This document shows positions 1 through 4,967 of a stretch of DNA of 8,431 nt, piece by piece. This stretch comes from Microbacteriaceae bacterium. Lineage in GTDB: Bacteria > Actinomycetota > Actinomycetes > Actinomycetales > Microbacteriaceae. Location: NCBI GenBank assembly GCA_022701925.1, contig JAKONM010000110.1, positions 1 to 8,431 on the forward strand, given 5' to 3'. Numbering within the stretch: the stretch's first letter is position 1; each line of letters opens with the position of its first letter. The position numbers and the translations under genes were made by a program. The notes under the pieces are model-generated. The model was not told where the DNA came from and searched no databases. It worked only from the letters and a program-made list of their open reading frames with translations.

Positions 1-1
1 G

Positions 2-142
2 GGCGGCAACGGCATCGTGCTCGACAAGGGCGTAGCCCGCTTCTTCGCCGACGCGGAGGCGCTGTACTCCTACGAGGGCACGCGCGAGATGAACACGCTG
101 ATCGTCGGGCGGTCCATCACCGGCCACAACGCGTTCGTATGA
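2..142 (+). CDS. Acyl-CoA dehydrogenase, C-terminal fragment (5' end outside window)
   Basis: Only the last 46 residues are present; the reading frame enters from the left edge and ends at TGA 140-142. The fragment starts GGNGI, the conserved glycine turn of the acyl-CoA dehydrogenase C-terminal helical domain, and continues to LYSYEGTRE. In this family the glutamate of the YEGT motif (codon 74-76 here) is the catalytic base in MCAD- and glutaryl-CoA-dehydrogenase-like enzymes. The ending, with IVGRSITG and then NAF, resembles glutaryl-CoA dehydrogenase-type members more than MCAD, but a fragment cannot fix the substrate. The family performs FAD-dependent alpha,beta-dehydrogenation of acyl-CoA thioesters, the first step of beta-oxidation, in the cytoplasm. 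The stop codon overlaps the start of the following thiolase (ATGA), so the two are almost certainly co-transcribed and translationally coupled. Family assignment is secure; chain-length or glutaryl specificity is not. Confidence 0.93.
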   Translation, partial: GGNGIVLDKGVARFFADAEALYSYEGTREMNTLIVGRSITGHNAFV

Positions 143-1380
143 GCGGCACCCGTGAGGCGGTGATCGTCGCCGCGAAGCGCTCGCCGATCGGGCGGGCGAA
201 CAAGGGGTCGCTCACCGGCTTCCGGCCGGACGACCTGACCGCCCTGATCGTCCGGGAGGCGCTGGAGTCGGTGCCGCAGCTGGCGCCCGAGCGCATCGAC
301 GACCTGATGGTCGGCTGCGGCCTGCCCGGCGGCGAGCAGGGCATGAACCTGGCCCGCATCGTGGCCGTGCAGCTGGGCTACGACTTCATGCCGGGCACGA
401 CCGTCACGCGGTACTGCTCGTCCAGTCTGCAGACCACACGGATGGCGCTGCACGCGATCAAGGCGGGGGAGGGCGACGCGTTCGTCTCGGCCGGGGTGGA
501 GACCGTGTCGCGCTTCCGCACCGGCAGCGCCGACTGGATGCCCGGCCAGGACCCCGCCGCGATCCTCAACCCGGTCTTCGCGGGGGCCGCCCGACGCACC
601 GCGCAGGCGGCCGAGCGCGGCGACGCGTGGCACGACCCGCGCGAGGAGGGTCTGCTGCCCGACGCCTACATCGCGATGGGGCAGACGGCCGAGAACGTGG
701 CCGGGTTGAAGGGCGTCAGCCGCGAGCGGCAGGACGAGTACGCCGCCCTCAGCCAGAACCGCGCCGAGGCGGCCATCGCCGCGGGGGTCTTCGAGCGGGA
801 GATCACCCCCGTGACGACGCCGGAGGGTCGGCTGGTCGCGGCCGACGACGGCCCGCGCGCCGGGGTGACCGCCGAGACGCTGGCGGGCCTGAAGCCGGTG
901 TTCCGCGAGGACGGCACCGTCACGGCGGGCAACGCGTGCCCGCTCAATGACGGCGCAGCAGCGCTCGTGATCGTGTCCGACGCGCTCGCGCACGACCTGG
1001 GGCTGACGCCGCTGGCCCGCATCGTCTCCACCGCTGTCACCGGGCTCTCGCCCGAGATCATGGGCCTCGGTCCCGTCGAGGCGAGCAGGAAGGCGCTCGC
1101 GATCGCCGGCATGACGATGGACGACGTCGACCTGGTCGAGATCAACGAGGCGTTCGCGGCTCAGGTGATCCCCTCCGCCGACGACCTCGGCGTGGAGTGG
1201 GACCGCCTGAACGTGCACGGCGGTGCGATCGCGCTCGGACACCCCTTCGGCATGACCGGGGCCCGCATCACCGCCACCCTGCTGAACGCGCTGCGCACGA
1301 AGGACGCGACGATCGGGCTGGAGACGATGTGCGTCGGCGGCGGCCAGGGCATGGCGATGGTGGTCGAGCGCCTCTCCTGA
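139..1380 (+). CDS. Thiolase (acetyl-CoA C-acyltransferase, FadA-like)
   Basis: A 413-residue thiolase, slightly longer than the roughly 390 usual for the family. The catalytic set is complete: nucleophilic Cys93 in RYCSSSLQ, the NEAF asparagine Asn336, His368 in GHPFG, and Cys398 in MCVGGGQG. The spacings Asn to His (32) and His to Cys (30) equal those of the classical Zoogloea enzyme. GNACPLNDGAAA (about 265-275) is the usual substrate-side loop. It cleaves 3-ketoacyl-CoA with CoA to acetyl-CoA and a shortened acyl-CoA, or runs the reverse condensation; its position behind an acyl-CoA dehydrogenase favours the degradative direction. The ATG start at 139 overlaps the upstream stop by four bases and has no clear Shine-Dalgarno of its own, which suggests coupled translation. 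The nucleophile loop reads CSSSL where many thiolases have CSSGL or CASG. I recognise the family but not a named paralogue, so no symbol is given. Confidence 0.97.
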   Translation: MSGTREAVIVAAKRSPIGRANKGSLTGFRPDDLTALIVREALESVPQLAPERIDDLMVGCGLPGGEQGMNLARIVAVQLGYDFMPGTTVTRYCSSSLQTTRMALHAIKAGEGDAFVSAGVETVSRFRTGSADWMPGQDPAAILNPVFAGAARRTAQAAERGDAWHDPREEGLLPDAYIAMGQTAENVAGLKGVSRERQDEYAALSQNRAEAAIAAGVFEREITPVTTPEGRLVAADDGPRAGVTAETLAGLKPVFREDGTVTAGNACPLNDGAAALVIVSDALAHDLGLTPLARIVSTAVTGLSPEIMGLGPVEASRKALAIAGMTMDDVDLVEINEAFAAQVIPSADDLGVEWDRLNVHGGAIALGHPFGMTGARITATLLNALRTKDATIGLETMCVGGGQGMAMVVERLS

Positions 1381-1418
1381 CCCGCCCGCCGGCTCGCGGA
1401 CCGGCCGTTCGAGCCCGA

Positions 1419-1489
1419 CAGCAGGAACCGCTGCGTTCGGCAGGAAGCAGAAGGCGGTTGCTTCCTGCTGACGCGTCTGCTTCCTGCTG
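1419..1489. repeat. Four-copy inverted/direct repeat array (CAGCAGGAA / TTCCTGCTG) between convergent genes
   Basis: The 130-nt gap between the thiolase and MaoC stops holds four copies of one short motif. Two are in one orientation (CAGCAGGAA 1419-1427; GCAGGAAGCAG 1440-1450) and two in the other (TGCTTCCTGCTG at 1459-1470 and again, identical over 12 bases, at 1478-1489). Arm 1440-1449 pairs perfectly (10 bp) with 1459-1468 around a 9-nt loop, and the stem extends to about 13 bp (1437-1449 with 1459-1471) with one G-U. The same left arm can instead pair with the second copy at 1477-1487. It could serve as a terminator for both converging transcripts, although there is no U-tract, or it could be a dispersed REP-like element. 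Function is inferred; the repeats are directly visible. Confidence 0.8.
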
Positions 1490-1510
1490 GTTGGCTCGTA
1501 CCTGCCGGCG

Positions 1511-1969
1511 TCAGGCCGGCACGAAGACCGTGAGCGTGTCGGCCACCAGGGCCGGCTTCTGCTCCCCCTCGATCTCGAGCGTCACGGCGGTCGTCGCCCG
1601 CACGCCCAGGGCCACCCGCTCCGCCGCGCGCAGCACCGCGGAGGCCCGCACCCGCGCGCCGGCGCGCGTCGGGGTCAGGTAGCGCACGCGGTCCGACCCG
1701 GCGTTGACGACCAGCGCGCAGCCGTCCACGTGCAGCACCTGGAACATCAGCGGCGCGAGCAGGGACAGCGACAGGTAGCCGTGCGCGATCGTGCCGCCGA
1801 ACGGCCCCGCGGCCGCGCGGTCCGGGTCCACGTGGATCCACTGCCGGTCGTCCGTCGCCTCGGCGAACCGGTCGATCCGCGCCTGGTCGACCGTGAGCCA
1901 CTCGGAGGCGCCCAGGTCGGTGCCGATCGCGTCCAGCAGTGCTTCGGGGAATGGGAAGGTCGTGGTCAC
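1511..1969 (-). CDS. MaoC-like hydratase/dehydratase ((R)-specific enoyl-CoA hydratase type, Rv0130-like)
   Basis: A 152-residue single hot-dog-fold protein, the normal size for a stand-alone hydratase-2. The hallmark reads DDRQWIHVD (about 40-48) followed by GPFGGTIAHGYLSLSLL. Asp41 and His46 have the five-residue spacing of the catalytic Asp/His pair in PhaJ-type (R)-hydratases. The whole motif block closely resembles Mycobacterium tuberculosis Rv0130 (HtdZ), known to me as a 3-hydroxyacyl-thioester dehydratase of similar length. The expected reaction is reversible hydration of trans-2-enoyl-CoA to (R)-3-hydroxyacyl-CoA. The GTG start at 1969 overlaps the SDR stop (GTGA) and has GGGAGG nine bases upstream inside the SDR gene, so the pair is translationally coupled. 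With the SDR it forms the two middle reactions of a beta-oxidation-like cycle. A role in fatty acid or polyhydroxyalkanoate synthesis is the main alternative. Confidence 0.93.
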   Translation of the reverse strand: MTTTFPFPEALLDAIGTDLGASEWLTVDQARIDRFAEATDDRQWIHVDPDRAAAGPFGGTIAHGYLSLSLLAPLMFQVLHVDGCALVVNAGSDRVRYLTPTRAGARVRASAVLRAAERVALGVRATTAVTLEIEGEQKPALVADTLTVFVPA

Positions 1970-2721
1970 GCCTTCGGCCCTCCCGCCACGTACAGCACCT
2001 GACCGGAGACGAACGAGGCGGCGTCGGAGGTGAAGAAAGCCGCCGCCTCCGCCACGTCCTGCGGCTGCCCGACGCGCGCGACCGGGATCTCCCTCGCCGC
2101 GGCGGCCAGGAAGTCGTCGAACGACACCTTCATCCGCTCGGCCGTCTGCCGCAGCATGTCCGTGGCGATGAACCCCGGCGCGATGGCGTTCGCGGTCACC
2201 CCGTAGCGCCCCAGCTCGATCGCGAGCGTCTTCGTGAAGCCCTGCAGGCCCGCCTTCACCGCGGCGTAGTTCGCCTGGCCGCGGTTGCCCAGCGCGCTGG
2301 TGGACGACAGGGAGACGATGCGGCCCCATCCGGCCTGCACCTGGTGCCGCTGCACGGCGCGGCTCATCAGGAACGCGCCGCGCAGGTGCACGGCGACGAC
2401 CGCGTCCCAGTCGTCGTCGGTCATCTTGAACAGCAGGTTGTCGCGCAGGATCCCGGCGTTGTTCACGAGGATCGTCGGGGCGCCCAGCTCGTCCGCGGCG
2501 CGGGCCACCGCGGACTCCACCGCCTCCGCCTCCGCGACGTCGGCGCCGATGCCGATCGCCCGGCCGCTGCCGGCGCGGATTGCCTCCACCACCTCCGTCG
2601 TCGACGACTCGTCCAGGTCGACCACCGCGACGGCGCGACCCTGCTCGGCCAGCCGCCGGGCGATCGCGGCGCCGATGCCGCGCGCTCCTCCGGTCACGAT
2701 CGCGACCCTCTGCTCCGTCAT
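1966..2721 (-). CDS. FabG-like short-chain dehydrogenase/reductase (probable 3-hydroxyacyl-CoA dehydrogenase)
   Basis: A classical 251-residue SDR. It has the cofactor loop TGGARGIG (10-17), the structural NNAG (87-90), and the catalytic Ser139, Tyr152 and Lys156 in the YxxxK arrangement with FabG-like spacing (GNRGQANYAAVK). The C-terminal end (FVSGQVLYVAGG) is also FabG-like. The second beta strand ends VVDLD: Asp35 sits where NAD(H)-preferring SDRs carry an acidic residue, so an oxidative NAD+-dependent role fits better than NADPH-dependent FabG reduction (inference). The ATG at 2721 is preceded by the strong ribosome-binding site GGAGGAGGA. Its stop overlaps the MaoC start, and the upstream alcohol dehydrogenase ends 31 nt away on the same strand, giving a three-gene operon. 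The likely substrate is the (R)-3-hydroxyacyl-CoA made by the neighbouring hydratase, but the SDR fold alone does not prove substrate. Confidence 0.93.
   Translation of the reverse strand: MTEQRVAIVTGGARGIGAAIARRLAEQGRAVAVVDLDESSTTEVVEAIRAGSGRAIGIGADVAEAEAVESAVARAADELGAPTILVNNAGILRDNLLFKMTDDDWDAVVAVHLRGAFLMSRAVQRHQVQAGWGRIVSLSSTSALGNRGQANYAAVKAGLQGFTKTLAIELGRYGVTANAIAPGFIATDMLRQTAERMKVSFDDFLAAAAREIPVARVGQPQDVAEAAAFFTSDAASFVSGQVLYVAGGPKA
1979..1984 (-). promoter_or_regulatory. Ribosome-binding site for the MaoC gene, inside the SDR gene
   Basis: GGGAGG on the - strand, nine bases before the GTG at 1969 that overlaps the SDR stop. It supports the GTG as the MaoC start. Confidence 0.6.
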
Positions 2722-2724
2722 GCG

Positions 2725-2733
2725 TCCTCCTCC
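2725..2733 (-). promoter_or_regulatory. Strong ribosome-binding site for the SDR gene
   Basis: On the - strand the sequence GGAGGAGGA lies directly before CGC and the ATG at 2721, placing the GGAGG core seven bases from the start codon. It fixes the SDR start and shows that this operon uses conventional Shine-Dalgarno initiation, unlike several neighbouring genes. Confidence 0.85.
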
Positions 2734-2752
2734 ATCGGTCGTGCTCGAGCCG

Positions 2753-3859
2753 TCACCGCTCGAACGTGATCAGCTGCCGCAGCGCGCCGCCGCCGGCGAG
2801 CGCGTCCATGGCCTCGTTGATGCGGGCCAGCGGCATGCGGCCCGACACCAGGCGCTCCACGGGCAGCCGTCCCTCCAGCCACAGGTCGGCGTAGTGCGGC
2901 ACGTCGCGGGCAGGCACGGACGAGCCCAGGTAGCTGCCGACCACGGTGCGCGCCTCGGCGGTCAGGGTCAGCGGAGCGACGGTGGAGCGGGCGTCCGCGC
3001 GCGGCAGCCCCACGGTCACCGTCGTGCCGCCGGGGGCGGTCAGGCCGAACGCGGTCTCGAACGCCGCCGGATGGCCCGCCGCCTCGATCACCGCGGCCGC
3101 GCGGACGCCCTCGTCCAGCGCCTGCTGCGGCGTCCAGGCCGCGTCGGCGCCGCAGGCCAGCGCGTGCGCGAGCTTCGACTCCACGGCGTCGACCGCGATC
3201 ACGGGGTGGCCGGTCGCCCTCGCGACCAGCAGCGCGGCCGTGCCGACGCCGCCCAGGCCGACGATCAGCACCGGCTCGCCCTCGCGGACCCCGGAGGCGT
3301 TCAGCACCGCGCCGCCGCCCGTCAGCACGGCGCAGCCCAGCAGCGCGGCGACCTCGGCCGGCACGTCCGCGGGCACCGGCACGACCGAGCGGCGGTCGAC
3401 GACCGCGTGGTCCGCGAACGCGGAGGCGCCCAGGTGGTGCGCGACGGGCTCGCCGCGGCGCGTCAGCCGCGTGCCGCCCGCGAGCAGCCCGCCCGCCGCG
3501 TTCGCCGCGCTGCCCGGCTCGCAGGGCAGGCGGCCGTCGGTCGCGCAGGCGGCGCACCGGCCGCATCGCGGCAGGAAGGTGAGCACCACCCGGTCGCCGA
3601 CACGCACGTCGCGCACCTCCGCGCCCGCCTGCTCCACGATCCCGGCCGCCTCGTGCCCCAGCAGCATCGGCATCGGACGCGGACGGTTGCCGTCCACGAC
3701 GGAGAGGTCGGAGTGGCAGACGCCCGCGACCTCGATGCGCACCAGCAGCTCGGTCGGTCCCGGCGGCGCCAGCTCCAGCTCGTCGACGGCAAGTGGCCGC
3801 GTCGCTGCGTACGGACCCGGCCGTCCGGACTCCTCCAGCACCGCTCCGGTGATGCGCAC
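2753..3859 (-). CDS. Zinc-dependent alcohol dehydrogenase (MDR family)
   Basis: With the GTG start at 3859 the protein has 368 residues, typical for zinc MDR alcohol dehydrogenases. Catalytic zinc ligands are Cys48 (GVCHSDL), His69 (GHEAAG) and Cys176 (LLGCAVLTG). The structural zinc lobe is complete with Cys99, Cys102, Cys105 and Cys113. The Rossmann fingerprint GLGGVG is at 201-206, and Asp224 at the end of the following strand favours NAD+. The family oxidises primary or secondary alcohols to aldehydes or ketones, or the reverse. Its place at the head of an operon with an SDR and a MaoC hydratase suggests it handles an alcohol or aldehyde feeding the acyl-CoA pathway (inference). The start was chosen because GGGAGG lies five bases upstream and the protein then begins MRITGAVLEE as in homologues I know. 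The frame stays open further upstream, but that stretch reads as non-coding. Substrate unknown. Confidence 0.93.
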   Translation of the reverse strand: MRITGAVLEESGRPGPYAATRPLAVDELELAPPGPTELLVRIEVAGVCHSDLSVVDGNRPRPMPMLLGHEAAGIVEQAGAEVRDVRVGDRVVLTFLPRCGRCAACATDGRLPCEPGSAANAAGGLLAGGTRLTRRGEPVAHHLGASAFADHAVVDRRSVVPVPADVPAEVAALLGCAVLTGGGAVLNASGVREGEPVLIVGLGGVGTAALLVARATGHPVIAVDAVESKLAHALACGADAAWTPQQALDEGVRAAAVIEAAGHPAAFETAFGLTAPGGTTVTVGLPRADARSTVAPLTLTAEARTVVGSYLGSSVPARDVPHYADLWLEGRLPVERLVSGRMPLARINEAMDALAGGGALRQLITFER

Positions 3860-3864
3860 GTCGA

Positions 3865-3870
3865 CCTCCC
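3865..3870 (-). promoter_or_regulatory. Ribosome-binding site deciding the alcohol dehydrogenase start
   Basis: GGGAGG on the - strand, followed by TCGAC and then the GTG at 3859. The five-base spacing supports this GTG over upstream in-frame candidates in a frame that remains open to beyond 4200. Confidence 0.75.
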
Positions 3871-3942
3871 TGATGCTGACCGTCGCGCCGCGGTCGCCGC
3901 CCGGGAGGGGCGGTGTCGCCCGCGGCACCGCGAGCGGTCCGC

Positions 3943-3971
3943 AGCCTACGCAACACATTCCGAGATGTTGC
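3943..3971 (-). promoter_or_regulatory. Candidate promoter and operator for the alcohol dehydrogenase-SDR-MaoC operon
   Basis: The 136-nt gap between the LLM-class oxidoreductase stop and the alcohol dehydrogenase start contains an inverted repeat, GCAACA (3950-3955), ten bases, then TGTTGC (3966-3971). A shifted pair ACAT/ATGT lies within it on the - strand. Immediately downstream on the - strand is TAGGCT (3948-3943), a good match to an actinobacterial TANNNT -10 box. That would give a transcript start near 3936 and a leader of roughly 75 nt ending in the GGGAGG site. The palindrome then covers the region just upstream of the -10, a usual place for a TetR-type or similar repressor. No -35 box is convincing. 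The repeat is directly seen; the regulatory reading is inference. Confidence 0.4.
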
Positions 3972-3995
3972 AGGGCCGCGGGTCGCGACGCCGGG

Positions 3996-4862
3996 TCAGA
4001 GCGACTGCAGCTGCGGCAGCACCAGTTCGCAGGCCCGCTCGACGTACCGCACCGGGTCCTCGGGCGGCACCCCGAGCCACACCTGGTCGACGCCCAGGCC
4101 CGCGTACTCCTGCATCCGCTCGAGGAACGCACCGGCGTCGTCCGGGGAGGCCAGCTGCGCGGTGACGGTGACCTCGATCTCGCCGGGGTCGCGACCGACG
4201 TCGGAGCAGTGCCCCCGCAGCACCTCGATCTTGTGCCGCAGCTGCTCCGCGCCGGCGTCGAACAGGTTGCAGGCGTCACCGTGCTGCGCGACCAGCCGCA
4301 GGGTCTTCTTCTCGCCGCCGCCCCCGATCAGGATCGGCAGGTGCGGCTGCAGCGGCTTCGGCCTGCCCAGCGTCTCCGCCAACCGGAAGTGCCGGCCCTC
4401 GAAGGCGCCGTCGTCGTCGCCCCACACCTGGCGGCAGATGCGCAGCGTCTCCTCCAGCCGCTCGAACCGCTCCTTCAGCGGCGGGAAGGGCACGCCGAGG
4501 CCCGCGTGCTCGCGCTCGTACCAGGCGGCGCCGATGCCCAGGAAGGCGCGGCCGCCGCTCAGCACGTCGAGCGTCGCCACGGTCTTCGCGAGCAGGCCGG
4601 GGTGCCGGTAGGTGACGCCGGTCACCAGCGTGCCGAGGCGCAGGCGCTCGGTGACCGCCGCCAGGTGGCTCAGCGTCGTGTAGGCCTCGAGCATCGGCTC
4701 CTCCGCCGGCGCCATGGCCTCCATCTGGAACCAGTGGTCCATCACCGTCATCGCGGCGACGCCGCCCTCATCGGCCGCCCGCGCGGTGTCGCGCAGCGTC
4801 GACCCGATCGCCGCCGGGCCGCCCGGGGTCGAGAAGTTCCAGTAGTGCATCGCCAGCCGCAT
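3996..4862 (-). CDS. LLM-class flavin/F420-dependent oxidoreductase
   Basis: A 288-residue luciferase-like (bacterial luciferase/F420 family) TIM-barrel protein, full length for the short actinobacterial branch often annotated as LLM-class F420-dependent oxidoreductase. Recognisable blocks are the N-terminal strand MRLAMHYW, the MDHWFQM segment (41-47), RLRLGTLVTGVTYRHPGLLAKTVATLDVLSGGR in two overlapping conserved stretches (74-105), GIGAAW (109-114) and PILIGGGGEKKTLRL (176-190). These form the cofactor-binding rim of the barrel. The family transfers hydride from F420H2 or FMNH2 to diverse substrates; the substrate here cannot be read from sequence. The ATG at 4862 gives the canonical N-terminus and has no Shine-Dalgarno, but a CACACT hexamer seven bases upstream suggests a leaderless transcript. 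It diverges from aspA and lies upstream of, but well separated from, the beta-oxidation operon, so a joint role is only possible. Confidence 0.92.
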   Translation of the reverse strand: MRLAMHYWNFSTPGGPAAIGSTLRDTARAADEGGVAAMTVMDHWFQMEAMAPAEEPMLEAYTTLSHLAAVTERLRLGTLVTGVTYRHPGLLAKTVATLDVLSGGRAFLGIGAAWYEREHAGLGVPFPPLKERFERLEETLRICRQVWGDDDGAFEGRHFRLAETLGRPKPLQPHLPILIGGGGEKKTLRLVAQHGDACNLFDAGAEQLRHKIEVLRGHCSDVGRDPGEIEVTVTAQLASPDDAGAFLERMQEYAGLGVDQVWLGVPPEDPVRYVERACELVLPQLQSL

Positions 4863-4875
4863 GGACGGCAGTGTG
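4860..4875 (-). promoter_or_regulatory. Candidate leaderless promoter (-10-like) of the LLM-class oxidoreductase
   Basis: On the - strand CACACT (4875-4870), one mismatch from TANNNT, is followed by seven bases and the ATG at 4862. No Shine-Dalgarno lies in that space. The spacing matches the start-codon-proximal hexamers of aspA and the two acetyltransferases. Weak alone, more convincing as part of the set. Confidence 0.35.
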
Positions 4876-4907
4876 CCTCTCGCACCCTGGGCGGGCAGGA
4901 GGAGTGA

Positions 4908-4922
4908 CGAGGAGCCTCCTCG
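4908..4922. promoter_or_regulatory. 15-nt palindrome in the divergent LLM/aspA promoter region
   Basis: CGAGGAG, one central C, then CTCCTCG: a perfect 7+7 palindrome placed almost midway in the 102-nt region between the two divergent starts. Its centre is about 36 nt upstream of the aspA -10 candidate. It could be an operator serving one or both genes. It is GC-rich, so a chance origin cannot be excluded. Confidence 0.35.
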
Positions 4923-4950
4923 GGTCCCGCTGCGCGGCCTGCTCGCGGCG

Positions 4951-4967
4951 TAGTCTGCCGAGGCGTG
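4951..4967 (+). promoter_or_regulatory. Candidate leaderless promoter of aspA (-10 TAGTCT, start GTG)
   Basis: TAGTCT (4951-4956) fits the actinobacterial -10 pattern TANNNT and is followed by eight bases and the GTG start at 4965, exactly where transcription would begin. No Shine-Dalgarno precedes the GTG. It is the clearest of four similar arrangements in this window. A matching -35 is not evident. Confidence 0.55.

Noticed and set aside
70..1242. - strand open frame of 390 codons opposite the thiolase
   Set aside because: The thiolase on the other strand has every catalytic residue at the correct spacing; this frame is biased Arg/His/Asp sequence.
1419..1489. CRISPR-like array
   Set aside because: The units are 9-12 bases, alternate in orientation and lack regular spacers; no cas gene is present.
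139..2721. A polyhydroxyalkanoate synthesis cluster (thiolase, SDR as PhaB, MaoC as PhaJ)
   Set aside because: No PHA synthase, phasin or depolymerase is present, the thiolase is coupled to an acyl-CoA dehydrogenase, and the SDR carries an NAD-type acidic residue. Degradation is the simpler reading.
2285..4165. + strand open frame of 626 codons
   Set aside because: It is a compositional shadow opposite the SDR and alcohol dehydrogenase, with no recognisable domain or ribosome-binding site.
2946..4907. + strand open frame of 653 codons
   Set aside because: It is antisense to the alcohol dehydrogenase and LLM oxidoreductase, both with complete motifs, and its translation is repetitive Arg/Ala/Pro/Ser without any family signature.
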